The notes: generated by a model not told the origin, from the sequence alone. Shown: positions 51,543 to 60,977, numbered from the stretch's first letter. The stretch is 64,000 nt of DNA from Nibrella saemangeumensis (GCF_039541915.1 NZ_BAABHD010000075.1:1-64000), one strand, 5' to 3'. Program-made: numbers and translations.

Positions 51543-52367
51543 ATGCACACGACAATCAGTATACTGGGGTGCGGCTGGCTGGGACTACCGCTGGCTGAAA
51601 AGCTCATCAGCGATGGCTATACCGTAAAAGGCAGCACTACATCGGCCGAAAAGCTGCCGTTGCTGAATGCCAAAGGTATTGACGCTTATCAAATACAGCT
51701 TACCCCTGAACCGCAGGGAAATTTGGCAGCGCTGCTCAGCGCCGATATCCTGTTGATCGATATACCGCCCAAAGCCGGCCGGTTTGGTGAGGCATTTCAT
51801 CCGGACCAGGTACAGGCGGTTGTTCAAGCAGTACGGCAATCTCCGGTTAGGCGGGTTCTGTATATAAGCTCTACCTCGGTCTACCCGGAACTGAATCGGG
51901 AAGTAACAGAAGAGGATGTCATACGTGTGGAGCAGTCGGCGGCTCCGGCCCTGGTGCAGGCGGAACAACTGGTACAAAGCCTGACGCCGGAACAGCAAAC
52001 TACCATCTTACGCTGTGGCGGCCTGATGGGCTACGACCGTATTCCGGCTAAATACATCGCCGGCAAAACCGTAGATAGTGGCGCTGTGCCCGTCAATTAT
52101 ATCCATCGCGATGATGCAGTAGGAATTATTACTGCAGTTATAAAGCAGCAGTTAACCGGAGTATTCAACGTAGTAGCGCCGGAGCACCCGACCCGCGAGG
52201 AAATTTACAGGCGAAGTTGTGCAGATTTTGGATATGCCTTGCCAATGTTTATAGAATCAGACAAATTTATTCCGTACAAAATAGTCAGCAGTAAGAAACT
52301 CAGCGAGGTTACTAGCTATAAATTCAGGTACCCCAACCCGCTCGATTTTTACTATAACAAAATTTAA
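51543..52367 (+). CDS. NAD(P)-dependent epimerase/dehydratase-like protein (YeeZ-like)
   Basis: 274 residues from ATG51543; the open frame extending upstream passes through a terminator and is rejected. The cofactor loop is ISILGCGWLGLPLAEKL, followed by YISSTSVYPE, a substrate region and YIHRDDAVGII. It belongs to the atypical SDR group near YeeZ; the substrate is unknown. Its 3' end overlaps the convergent TonB-receptor gene by a few bases with no terminator between. Confidence 0.82.
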   Translation: MHTTISILGCGWLGLPLAEKLISDGYTVKGSTTSAEKLPLLNAKGIDAYQIQLTPEPQGNLAALLSADILLIDIPPKAGRFGEAFHPDQVQAVVQAVRQSPVRRVLYISSTSVYPELNREVTEEDVIRVEQSAAPALVQAEQLVQSLTPEQQTTILRCGGLMGYDRIPAKYIAGKTVDSGAVPVNYIHRDDAVGIITAVIKQQLTGVFNVVAPEHPTREEIYRRSCADFGYALPMFIESDKFIPYKIVSSKKLSEVTSYKFRYPNPLDFYYNKI

Positions 52368-54688
52368 AACTGCCATTTAACCCGCACCGAAAGATTCCGG
52401 CCTAACTCATCAGCAAAATACCGGAAACGGTTCAGGTAATCGCGGTAGGTAACGTCGAACAGATTCGTTACCGTCACGCCAAGCTCCAACTGCTGATGTT
52501 CACTCAGCGGCAGCATACCGCCCGCTGATAAGTTCCATAGGCTATAGCCTGGTGGGGGGGGCATAAAATCGCTGTTGGCCGGCACCCGGTTCTGACGTGC
52601 AACCGACAGATTGCCCATACTTAGGTACGCATCCCGAAACCCGCCCGCTTTGGCTAGTTCATAACGAAGAGCGTTTTCCCAACGGTTGGGTGGTATCATC
52701 ACGATGGACTGGTTTTGCCGTACATCCTGTACGTACAGGTAAGATGGCTTGGTGGTCCAGTTGAGGCCTGCGAGCAATTTTACGTTCACTGTTGCATCAA
52801 AGCCGGTGTAAAGGGCATCAGTCTGTGTATAGCGGAAATAAGGAAAGGCACCCCGGATGGTTAAAATTGGTGTTTCCTGTGGCTTCAAATAGATATAGTT
52901 GCGGATGGAGTTATAAAAAATGTTCACCTCAGCCTGCACCCGCTGACCCTGATAGTCACTGCTCAAACTATAATTATAAGCCATTTCTGGTCGAAGGGTA
53001 ATGTCACCCTGTTCGTAGGCCGCTGCGCCATGATGCACCCCTTCGCTGAACAATTCACTGACGTTCGGGGCCCGCCAGGCAGTTCCGGCATTGAAGCGTA
53101 ACTGCCATTTCTCCTGCACCGAATACGTCGTGCCCAGCGTTCCGGAGCCGGAGTTAAATATGAAAACCGGCTGGTCCAGCACGCCGTTAACATACCAGAA
53201 TGCCTGCATATGGCGCAGGTCGTAACGCAGACCCGCTTCCCACTCCCACTTACCGATGCGCAGCTTCTCAATCCAGAATAACCCTGTATTGTACAGACGG
53301 AAATTAGGAATCAGCGGCCGGCCGTTCATGATATTAAATTGATACAGACCGCTGATGCCGGCGGCACCACTCAGCTTGCCAAAAGGGCGGTGGGTATACG
53401 CCAGGTCGCCGGTGTAGGTGGTAAGCCGGAAGCGGAGTTCAGGACGGTTAAGTCCGGCGAGGGAGTCGTTGCGTGGCCGGTGCAGATCATACTCCCTGCG
53501 GTCGTCGAACTGCCGCGCCAGTGTAAAGGTCCATTCTCCACCTGCGGAGGGCTTCAGGGTTGTTTTCCACTTCAGCAAATCATGCTGAATCTGCTGGTAC
53601 GGACGCCCGATCTTATAGCTGAAGCTGGTCTTTACCAGTGGCTGTCTGGTCTCCAGTACCTGCTGCAGGTCAGTGAGGCTGCCGATATGAGAGCCGGAGA
53701 AAATACCAATTCTGGAATTAAAGCGGCTGTAAAATAATTCATTACGCCAGCTTCCGGTTCGGTAACCGACGGAGGCCGAAAAATTTTGCTCAGCCAGGCC
53801 GGTATTATCCAGATAATAGGCCGGGGTTTGCAGATTACCGCCCCGTTTCAACGTACCCTGTAGCCGCCAGCCAAATGCACTTGCCTTACCAAAAGCCCCT
53901 TCGGTTTGCAGCGAGGCTACCCCCTGACGGCCATTGGTGAAGCCAACCATATTTAGCGATCCGTGTAAGCCAGGCTGGGTAGGTAGTGGGGCAGGTTCTA
54001 CCAGCACGACCCCTCCAATGGCATCGGAACCGTAGCGCACTCCTGAGGCACCTTTAATAACGGTAACCCGGTTAGCTACAAACGGGTCAATCTCAGGGGC
54101 ATGTTCTGAGCCCCACTGCTGACCTTCCTGCCGGATGCCGTTATTCAGGATCAGCACCCGATTGCTGTGCATTCCGTGAATTACCGGCTTGGTTATGTTT
54201 GCCCCCGTTTGCAGGGTAGTGACCCCACTGATCGCCCGTAGCGCATCGCCCAGTGACTGTCCACGGGTTTGCTCCAGGTTCCGGCCTTCAAGGCTGGCGA
54301 TAGTCTGGCTGTTAAGGGCATCGGTGCGTTGGGCCGTTACATTGACGTTGTTCAAGTGAATAACCTCTTCCGGCAGCAGCAAGTCCTGCTGTTCAGCAGT
54401 ATCGGGATGATCAAGTTTAATAGACTGCTGAACTTCTTTGTAGCCGACAATCCGGCTGAGCAAGGTGTATTGACCCTGACAAAGCTGGTCAAGCCGGTAA
54501 GCGCCGTTAATGTCGGTCACGGTACCCTGACCTGTTTCTTTGATCAGGACGGTAGCACCTGGAATGGGCTGGCGAGAGTCCTTATCCAGCACAACGCCTT
54601 TCACAAAACAGTGGCAGGTTGACTGTGCCCAGGTGGGGAATACAGTCCACACTCCAAAAAGCCACACAAAAATTCGGAAAAGCGACAT
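52364..54688 (-). CDS. TonB-dependent outer-membrane receptor
   Basis: 774 residues from ATG54688 (signal peptide ending near WAQ). A carboxypeptidase-D regulatory-like domain comes first (about 30-110, with PIPGATVLIKETGQGTVTD). The plug follows, with SLGDALRAISGV, ITKPVIHGMHSNRVLILNN and GVRYGSDAIGGVVLVEP, then a 22-strand barrel ending in VRVKWQF. GQQWGSEHAPEIDP is typical of a receptor group close to metal-uptake types such as ZnuD. A 13-bp palindrome lies inside the promoter, suggesting Fur/Zur-type repression. The ligand is not proven. Confidence 0.93.
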   Translation of the reverse strand: MSLFRIFVWLFGVWTVFPTWAQSTCHCFVKGVVLDKDSRQPIPGATVLIKETGQGTVTDINGAYRLDQLCQGQYTLLSRIVGYKEVQQSIKLDHPDTAEQQDLLLPEEVIHLNNVNVTAQRTDALNSQTIASLEGRNLEQTRGQSLGDALRAISGVTTLQTGANITKPVIHGMHSNRVLILNNGIRQEGQQWGSEHAPEIDPFVANRVTVIKGASGVRYGSDAIGGVVLVEPAPLPTQPGLHGSLNMVGFTNGRQGVASLQTEGAFGKASAFGWRLQGTLKRGGNLQTPAYYLDNTGLAEQNFSASVGYRTGSWRNELFYSRFNSRIGIFSGSHIGSLTDLQQVLETRQPLVKTSFSYKIGRPYQQIQHDLLKWKTTLKPSAGGEWTFTLARQFDDRREYDLHRPRNDSLAGLNRPELRFRLTTYTGDLAYTHRPFGKLSGAAGISGLYQFNIMNGRPLIPNFRLYNTGLFWIEKLRIGKWEWEAGLRYDLRHMQAFWYVNGVLDQPVFIFNSGSGTLGTTYSVQEKWQLRFNAGTAWRAPNVSELFSEGVHHGAAAYEQGDITLRPEMAYNYSLSSDYQGQRVQAEVNIFYNSIRNYIYLKPQETPILTIRGAFPYFRYTQTDALYTGFDATVNVKLLAGLNWTTKPSYLYVQDVRQNQSIVMIPPNRWENALRYELAKAGGFRDAYLSMGNLSVARQNRVPANSDFMPPPPGYSLWNLSAGGMLPLSEHQQLELGVTVTNLFDVTYRDYLNRFRYFADELGRNLSVRVKWQF

Positions 54689-54717
54689 GTAAACAGGGTA
54701 ATTATCAATGGTAAGCA

Positions 54718-54748
54718 CAAAATTACTGCTTATTCGCAACATTGTTGC
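54718..54748 (-). promoter_or_regulatory. TonB-receptor promoter with palindromic operator
   Basis: A -7 element TAATTTTG lies at 54718-54725 (minus strand). A perfect palindrome GCAACA-T-TGTTGC lies at 54736-54748, in the spacer/-33 region, where a repressor would block RNA polymerase. The form is compatible with Fur-family operators. Confidence 0.6.
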
Positions 54749-55039
54749 AATTTAAACGGCTGACTTACCCCTATGTTTAGCTTTTTCACCAAAAATTATT
54801 AGAACGACATTAGAACTTGTTTATGTTTTAGCGAGGAATAGTTAAACAGAAGTTGAAGGACACATTCCACAGTGTGTGGGGAAAATTCCACACTTTGAGA
54901 TCAACACCTCAACAAATTGTTGGGCCGTTTACAAATAAAACGCATATTTAAACAGCTGAAATTGACGTTTTTGGGGGTGAAACGGTATTCAGGAAAAAAA
55001 AATTGGCAGGATTGGTTGCTTTTTTGTTTAAGTCCTGTA
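54749..55039. other. A/T-rich intergenic region with phased direct repeats
   Basis: No gene is supported here. It contains ATTAGAAC twice (54798 and 54809, 11 bp apart), ATTCCACA twice (54864 and 54885, 21 bp apart) and the palindrome CAACAA-A-TTGTTG at 54910-54922. The spacings are close to one and two helical turns, which suggests a protein-binding regulatory region for the sigma-factor gene. Confidence 0.45.
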
Positions 55040-55047
55040 TAAATTTG
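55040..55047 (+). promoter_or_regulatory. -7 element TAAATTTG of the ECF sigma gene
   Basis: A consensus TAnnTTTG ending 23 nt before the ATG at 55071. Confidence 0.6.
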
Positions 55048-55070
55048 GTTCAACAAAAATAGATACAACC

Positions 55071-55586
55071 ATGACAGCGCTTGAATTCACCTATCATATT
55101 GGCAAAGTGTCGAAGTCGTTACGGCCATTCGCTCTCCGGCTGACGAAGGATGTGGAAGATGCCAACGACTTGTTACAAGACACGCTGTTGAAAGCTTTTA
55201 CCAATCGGGATAAGTATACGGACGGTACAAACCTGAAAGCCTGGTTGTACACCATTATGAAGAATACATTCATTACTAACTATCAGCGTATGGTTCGTAA
55301 GAATACCTTCATCGATACAACCGATAATTTACATTACATTAACTCGCTGGATAGCAGCACCGATAATACAGCTTACTCAACCTTTGCTCAGGAAGATATC
55401 AACCGTGCGGTTAACGGACTGGATGAAACCTACCGCACTCCGTTTATGATGCACTTCCGGGGATTTAAATATCATGAAATTGCGGCAAAATTGGACATAC
55501 CTATTGGTACTGTGAAAAATCGTATCCATATTGCACGTAAAGAACTGAAAGACAAGTTGAAGGTTTATGCCCATCTCAACGTCTAA
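55071..55586 (+). CDS. ECF-type RNA polymerase sigma factor
   Basis: 171 residues. Region 2 includes LTKDVEDANDLLQDTLLKAF and the -10-reading helix NLKAWLYTIMKNTFITNYQR. Region 4 contains FKYHEIAAKLDIPIGTVKNRIHIARKEL, a helix-turn-helix that binds the -35 region. No anti-sigma gene is adjacent. A strong terminator follows, then crtI-crtB; regulation of carotenoid genes by the neighbouring sigma factor is a possibility, not shown. The upstream region is long and repeat-rich. Confidence 0.92.
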   Translation: MTALEFTYHIGKVSKSLRPFALRLTKDVEDANDLLQDTLLKAFTNRDKYTDGTNLKAWLYTIMKNTFITNYQRMVRKNTFIDTTDNLHYINSLDSSTDNTAYSTFAQEDINRAVNGLDETYRTPFMMHFRGFKYHEIAAKLDIPIGTVKNRIHIARKELKDKLKVYAHLNV

Positions 55587-55663
55587 GCACCAGGCAATCC
55601 AAATCGCTCCGGCGATCGTAGATATGATTGAGTAGTTTTTGGTTAAAAAAGAGGAAGGTTCCG

Positions 55664-55694
55664 AAAAGTTAGATGGTTTCCGTCTAACTTTTTT
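55664..55694 (+). terminator. Terminator of the sigma-factor gene
   Basis: AAAAGTTAGA (55664-55673) and TCTAACTTTT (55683-55692) with a 9-nt loop, followed by more T residues. Confidence 0.82.
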
Positions 55695-55741
55695 GGTTTT
55701 TAGCCAAACGTATACACCCCCGCCCGTATTTGTACCTGTAA

Positions 55742-57271
55742 ATGAGTCAACCAAAACGTATTATTGTCATTGGATCAGGCTTTGCCGGTCTATCGGCCGC
55801 AACCAGCCTGGCCGATAAAGGCTTTGCCGTAACCATTTTCGAAAAAAATGAAATGCCCGGCGGACGGGCCAGAATTTTCCAGGCCGAGGGCTTTACCTTC
55901 GATATGGGGCCGAGCTGGTACTGGATGCCTGATGTGTTTGAAACCTACTTCGCCCGATTCGGTAAAAAGCCGTCTGATTACTACAATCTGGTCCGGCTAG
56001 ACCCATCTTACTCGGTTATTTTCGGTCCTGATGACGCCATTGACCTCCCCGCTGATTTTAATCAGCTAAAACAACTGTTTGAGAGTATTGAGCCCGGTAG
56101 CGGAGGTCGGCTCGACGAGTTTTTGCGGCAGGCTGCCTATAAGTATGAGGTGGGTATCCACAAGTTCGTCTGGAAGCCCAGCCGCTCTATTACCGAATTT
56201 ATGAGTCCGCGCCTGTTGTATGATGTCCTGCGGCTCGATGTCTTTCAATCGTTTGCCAGTCACGTCCGCAAGTTTTTCAGTAATTCTAAGCTGCTTCAGT
56301 TAGTGGAGTTCCCAATTCTGTTTCTGGGTGCTACGCCGGAGAATACACCAGCCATGTACAGCCTGATGAATTATGCCGAAATGACCATGGGCACCTGGTA
56401 TCCGATGGGAGGTATGCATGAGATTGTAAAGGGTATGGTTAGCCTGGCAGAGGAGAAAGGTGTGCAGATTCTGCTAAATCATACGGTAGAGCATATTGAG
56501 GTTGTTGGCCGGTCGGCCCGGCGGGTGATTACGGATAAGGGGTCTTTTGCCGCTGATGTGGTGGTGGCCGGGGCGGATTACAATCATGTCGAGACCAATC
56601 TGGTTGACGCTGAATTTCGTAACTATAGCGATACCTACTGGCAAAAACGGGTTATGGCACCCTCGTCGCTGTTGTTCTATCTGGGAGTAAACAAGCGGGT
56701 GCCGCGTCTGCGACACCATAACCTGTTCTTTGATGAAGATTTTACGCTCCATGCGCAGGAGATTTATGAAACGCCCCGCTGGCCCAGCCGCCCACTGTTC
56801 TACGTTTCGGCTCCGTCGGTTACTGATCCCGGCGTGGCACCCCCCGATTGTGAGAATTTGTTTATTCTGATACCCGTGGCCCCCGATTTAGATGACCCCG
56901 AAGAAACCCGGGAGCATTATTTTAATCTGGTCATGGATCGGCTTGAGACGTATACAGGTGTAACTATTCGTAACCATCTGATATACAAGCGAAGCTATGC
57001 ACATCGGGACTTTAAAACCGATTATAATGCGTTCCGGGGAAATGCCTATGGGCTGGCTAACACGCTGTTTCAGACCGCGTTTCTGAAGCCGGGCCTGAAA
57101 AACAAAAGGTTAAACAACCTGTTTTACACAGGCCAGCTTACTGTACCAGGGCCGGGTGTACCTCCTTCGCTGATTTCGGGATTGGTTGTGGCGGATGAAG
57201 TTGCGAAGGATTTTGCGAGTAACCACTTGAAACCTAATAAACCACTGACTCCCCAAACGAGCCAGGCGTAG
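55742..57271 (+). CDS. crtI: Phytoene desaturase
   Basis: 509 residues. The FAD motif IVIGSGFAGLSAATSLADKG is at the N-terminus, with the second motif PGGRARIFQAEGFTFDMGPS. The C-terminal signature NLFYTGQLTVPGPGVPPSLI is complete. It introduces double bonds into phytoene to form lycopene, at the membrane. crtB follows after 15 bases, so the two form an operon. No cyclase or hydroxylase gene is in the window, so the end product is unknown. Confidence 0.96.
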   Translation: MSQPKRIIVIGSGFAGLSAATSLADKGFAVTIFEKNEMPGGRARIFQAEGFTFDMGPSWYWMPDVFETYFARFGKKPSDYYNLVRLDPSYSVIFGPDDAIDLPADFNQLKQLFESIEPGSGGRLDEFLRQAAYKYEVGIHKFVWKPSRSITEFMSPRLLYDVLRLDVFQSFASHVRKFFSNSKLLQLVEFPILFLGATPENTPAMYSLMNYAEMTMGTWYPMGGMHEIVKGMVSLAEEKGVQILLNHTVEHIEVVGRSARRVITDKGSFAADVVVAGADYNHVETNLVDAEFRNYSDTYWQKRVMAPSSLLFYLGVNKRVPRLRHHNLFFDEDFTLHAQEIYETPRWPSRPLFYVSAPSVTDPGVAPPDCENLFILIPVAPDLDDPEETREHYFNLVMDRLETYTGVTIRNHLIYKRSYAHRDFKTDYNAFRGNAYGLANTLFQTAFLKPGLKNKRLNNLFYTGQLTVPGPGVPPSLISGLVVADEVAKDFASNHLKPNKPLTPQTSQA

Positions 57272-57286
57272 TAACACTTTTTGGGT

Positions 57287-58123
57287 ATGATGGCATTATT
57301 TAATCAAACGGCGCTGGAATGCAGTAAACTAATTACGGAGCATTACAGCACCTCTTTCACCCTGGGCATCAAAACGCTTGACCGGCGTTTTCACCTGCCC
57401 ATTTACGGCATCTATGGCTTTGTTCGCTACGCTGACGAAATTGTGGACACCTTCTTCGACTATGACCAGAAAACCTTATTCGAGCGCTTTAAAAAAGACA
57501 CGTATCTGGCACTGGAAGAAGGCATTAGCCTGAATCCCATTCTGCAGTCGTTTCAACTTGTTGTTAAAGAGTACAACATTGATTATGGGTTAATTGAGGC
57601 ATTCCTGAAAAGTATGGAGATGGATCTCTATTGCCAGGATTATGATGCAGTCGGATACCAGGAGTATATTTATGGATCGGCCGAGGTGGTCGGACTGATG
57701 TGCCTCAAGGTATTTTGTGAAGGAGACGTAAGTATGTATGAACGCCTGAAAGAACCTGCTCGTAAACTTGGGTCCGCTTTTCAGAAAGTAAATTTTCTGC
57801 GCGACCTTAAAAGTGACTATGTAGACCGGGGCCGTGTGTACTTTCCCGGAGTTGATTTCAGCGATTTCAGTCGTGATGCCAAGCATTTAATCGAAGAAGA
57901 CATTCAGCGGGATTTCGATGAAGCCTACCTGGGTATCCTGAACCTGCCCCGCGGTGCCCGTATGGGGGTTTATCTGGCCTACTCGTACTACCAGACATTA
58001 TTCAACAAAATAAAGCGCTTACCGGCTTCTCGTATTCAGGAGGCACGGATACGCGTACCTGATACGAAAAAGATAGCTATACTGGCTGAGACTTACCTTA
58101 AGTACCGCCTGAACGTTATCTGA
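57287..58123 (+). CDS. crtB: Phytoene synthase
   Basis: 278 residues from ATG57287 (ATG57290 is equally possible). It condenses two geranylgeranyl diphosphates to phytoene. The first Asp-rich motif lies in YGFVRYADEIVD and the second in LGSAFQKVNFLRDLKSDYVD; the YFPG segment follows. It is directly downstream of crtI. Confidence 0.95.
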   Translation: MMALFNQTALECSKLITEHYSTSFTLGIKTLDRRFHLPIYGIYGFVRYADEIVDTFFDYDQKTLFERFKKDTYLALEEGISLNPILQSFQLVVKEYNIDYGLIEAFLKSMEMDLYCQDYDAVGYQEYIYGSAEVVGLMCLKVFCEGDVSMYERLKEPARKLGSAFQKVNFLRDLKSDYVDRGRVYFPGVDFSDFSRDAKHLIEEDIQRDFDEAYLGILNLPRGARMGVYLAYSYYQTLFNKIKRLPASRIQEARIRVPDTKKIAILAETYLKYRLNVI

Positions 58124-58245
58124 TATGTCATAAATTTTACTCCAGCTCCAAATAGCACCAGCCTGACGACTTTTAATCAGGTTGTATGTGCAGGTTATAC
58201 ACGAGTTTCCTTCTGTTTGGCGGCAGTTTTTCCCCTGCTTTCGGT

Positions 58246-58253
58246 TATCTTTG
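58246..58253 (+). promoter_or_regulatory. -7 element TATCTTTG of gatB
   Basis: A consensus TAnnTTTG ending 37 nt before the gatB ATG. Confidence 0.6.
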
Positions 58254-58290
58254 TTGAAAATCACGTATTTTCAGTAAACCAACTGTTGGC

Positions 58291-59781
58291 ATGGTTGCAG
58301 ACGCCATACTGTCGCCGGACACCCTGGCGAAATATGAGGCCGTTATCGGGTTAGAGGTACACTGTCAGTTACTTACCCATAGTAAGATCTTCGCGGCCGA
58401 TGCAAATGTGTTTGGCCACGAGCCTAATACCAATATCAGCGTTATCACCCTCGCACATCCTGGTACATTACCCAAAATAAATCGTCAGGCCGTTGAGTTT
58501 GCCATTCGGATGGGCTTGGCCTGTGGCTGCGCGATTACCCGCTATAACGTTTTCGCCCGTAAGAATTACTTTTACCCTGACCTGCCGAAAGGTTATCAGC
58601 TCTCACAGGACAAAGGACCAATTTGCGTGGGAGGTGGTATTCCGGTAAAAGTTAAAGATCCTGTTACCGGTGAACCTTACGAAACAACCATCCAGATTCA
58701 CCATATTCACCTGGAAGAAGACGCCGGAAAATCCATTCACGATGCCGATGACTGGGCCACCTGTCTGGACTACAACCGTGCCGGCACACCCCTGATTGAA
58801 ATGGTGACGGACCCGTGCATCCGTACCGCCGAAGAAGCCGGGGCCTACCTGACCGAAGTTCGCCGACTGGTACGCTACCTCGATATCTGCGACGGTAATA
58901 TGGAAGAAGGCTCCCTGCGTTGTGATGTTAATATATCCATCAGGCCGAAAGGCGTTACGGAGTTAGGTACGAAGGTTGAAGTTAAAAACCTCAACTCAAT
59001 CCGAAATGTGCAGCGGGCCGTGGAGGTAGAATTCCGGCGTCAGGTTGAGCTTACCGAAACGGGCGGGCGCATTATTCAGGAAACGCGGACGTTTGACGCC
59101 AGTGCCGGTCGTACGTACGGTATGCGTGAGAAAGAAACGATGAATGACTACCGCTACTTTCCCGACCCTGATCTGTGTCCGGTTGTTATATCGGATGAAT
59201 GGCTGGCACGTATTCAGGCTGGAATGCCGGCATTACCTCAGGAGTTGTACCAGAAGTTTGTTAGCCAGTATGGCCTGCCGGAGTATGATTCGGCGCTGTT
59301 GACCGATGCTAAAGAACTGGCAGCGTATTTTGAAGATGTCTGCCAGTATACCCAGAACTATAAAGCGGCATCAAATTGGATTATGGGAGCGGTAAAGGCA
59401 CAGTTGAACGAAAAGACGTTGCGGGACCGTCAGTTTCCGGTGACCGCCACCGCCCTGGCCTCCCTGATTCAGCTGATTGATGAAGGAACCGTAAGCCAGA
59501 CCGCAGCGCAACGAATATTTACATTAATGACCGAGCAGCCGGGACAAACACCTGCGGAGCTTGCTCAGGCACACAATCTTATCCAGAACCGCAATACCGA
59601 TGCCCTGCAAACGTTGGTAGAAGAGGTGTTGGCTGCCTGGCCCGACAAAGTTCAGCAATACAAAAAAGGCAAGAAAAACTTGCTGGGTCTATTTGTGGGC
59701 GAAGTTATGAAGAAGTCCAAGGGCTCGGCCGACCCCAGGCTGGTTAATCAGTTGATTATTCAGAGTCTAGCGCAATCATAA
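58291..59781 (+). CDS. gatB: Aspartyl/glutamyl-tRNA amidotransferase subunit B
   Basis: 496 residues. Part of GatCAB, which converts Glu-tRNA(Gln) or Asp-tRNA(Asn) to the amide form. It starts with YEAVIGLEVHCQLLTHSKIF and contains RKNYFYPDLPKGYQLSQ, the EGSLRCDVNISI signature, and the C-terminal YqeY-like tail ending with LLGLFVGEVMKKSKGSADP. gatA and gatC are not in the window. Confidence 0.97.
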   Translation: MVADAILSPDTLAKYEAVIGLEVHCQLLTHSKIFAADANVFGHEPNTNISVITLAHPGTLPKINRQAVEFAIRMGLACGCAITRYNVFARKNYFYPDLPKGYQLSQDKGPICVGGGIPVKVKDPVTGEPYETTIQIHHIHLEEDAGKSIHDADDWATCLDYNRAGTPLIEMVTDPCIRTAEEAGAYLTEVRRLVRYLDICDGNMEEGSLRCDVNISIRPKGVTELGTKVEVKNLNSIRNVQRAVEVEFRRQVELTETGGRIIQETRTFDASAGRTYGMREKETMNDYRYFPDPDLCPVVISDEWLARIQAGMPALPQELYQKFVSQYGLPEYDSALLTDAKELAAYFEDVCQYTQNYKAASNWIMGAVKAQLNEKTLRDRQFPVTATALASLIQLIDEGTVSQTAAQRIFTLMTEQPGQTPAELAQAHNLIQNRNTDALQTLVEEVLAAWPDKVQQYKKGKKNLLGLFVGEVMKKSKGSADPRLVNQLIIQSLAQS

Positions 59782-59783
59782 AT

Positions 59784-60908
59784 ATGAGAAATCTACTCGC
59801 CCAAACAGCCCTGCTACTGGCTGTCGGCTTTTCTGCCGTTGCGCAGAAAGAAGTTACCATCACCGGGAAAGTGAAAAGCGCCAGTCCCGGTAGCATGGTG
59901 TACCTGGAAGCTAACGGACAACCCCCCGTGCGGCTCGATTCGACCCGATTAGATAACAACAATTCGTTTTCTTTTAAAACAAACCGCTTAGCCGATGGTG
60001 GTGGAGTTTATCTGCTGAACATCGCCAATGCCCAACGGACGGTGTTGCTGCTGGAGGGAGGGGAAACCCTCAATGTTACGGCGGATGGCTACCAGGTGGA
60101 CCCGAAAACGGGTCAAAAGGGTAACCTAACTGTGACAGGGTCAAAAAATATGACTCATTATCAGCAATTAATGGACCTGAAGTCGAATATGGATAGCCGC
60201 GTCGCTGAGTGGAACAAGCAGTATGCGGAAGCTAACGAGAAGAAGGACCAGAAGAAGATGCAGAAGATCCAGCAGGATTATGAAGCCGCTGAGAAACAGA
60301 TGGTGAGCAAAGTGAAGTCGATGCTGCCTGAAATGGGTACCTCTCTGGCTGCTCTGTTTGCTACTAACTTTCTGAACGTCGATAATGACTTCCCTACACT
60401 CGACTCACTGGCAACCCGTTTTGAGCGGGAGAATCCCAACAGTCCACAGGCAAAAGCCTTTATTGGCAACATAGCCCGTATTCGGGGGGTAATGGTCGGC
60501 TCGTTGGCACCGGATATCGAGTTAAACGACCCCGCCGGTAAGCCGGTGAGCCTGTCGTCGCTCCGCGGCAAATACGTGCTGATTGATTTCTGGGCTTCCT
60601 GGTGTGGTCCCTGCCGGATGGAGAACCCGAACGTGGTGAGAATGTACAATAAGTTTAAAGATAAGGGTTTTGCCATCTATGGCGTTTCGCTTGATCGGGG
60701 CAAAGATGAGTGGGTAAAAGCCATTGAGAAAGACGGTTTGTCCTGGACGCACGTATCAGACCTGAAGTTCTGGCAATCGGCAGCTGCCCAGAAATACGGT
60801 GTCAACGCTATTCCTGCTACCTTCCTGCTCGATAAAGAGGGGAAAATCATTGCGAAAAACCTGCGAGGTGAAGCGCTGGAGAAGAAATTGGAAGAAGTGC
60901 TTAAGTAA
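59784..60908 (+). CDS. TlpA-like thioredoxin-family protein with DUF4369-type N-domain
   Basis: 374 residues with a signal peptide (MRNLLAQTALLLAVGFSAVA). The N-terminal beta domain (about 22-115, VTITGKVKSASPGSMVYLEA) is of the type common in Bacteroidota thiol-disulfide proteins. A charged helical stretch follows (140-175, lysine-rich coiled-coil-like), then a TlpA/AhpC-like domain with the redox motif in FWASWCGPCRMENPN. It is probably a periplasmic disulfide reductase. Its start is two bases after gatB. Confidence 0.9.
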   Translation: MRNLLAQTALLLAVGFSAVAQKEVTITGKVKSASPGSMVYLEANGQPPVRLDSTRLDNNNSFSFKTNRLADGGGVYLLNIANAQRTVLLLEGGETLNVTADGYQVDPKTGQKGNLTVTGSKNMTHYQQLMDLKSNMDSRVAEWNKQYAEANEKKDQKKMQKIQQDYEAAEKQMVSKVKSMLPEMGTSLAALFATNFLNVDNDFPTLDSLATRFERENPNSPQAKAFIGNIARIRGVMVGSLAPDIELNDPAGKPVSLSSLRGKYVLIDFWASWCGPCRMENPNVVRMYNKFKDKGFAIYGVSLDRGKDEWVKAIEKDGLSWTHVSDLKFWQSAAAQKYGVNAIPATFLLDKEGKIIAKNLRGEALEKKLEEVLK

Positions 60909-60926
60909 ACAGGCCACTTTCTTGCT

Positions 60927-60977
60927 CAACAAAAAACCCAACTGGTCCCAAAAAATGGGCGGTTGGGTTTTTTGTTG
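60927..60977 (+). terminator. Terminator after the gatB-thioredoxin unit
   Basis: Perfect 16-bp arms CAACAAAAAACCCAAC (60927-60942) and GTTGGGTTTTTTGTTG (60962-60977) with an inner CCCA/TGGG stem. Confidence 0.88.
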
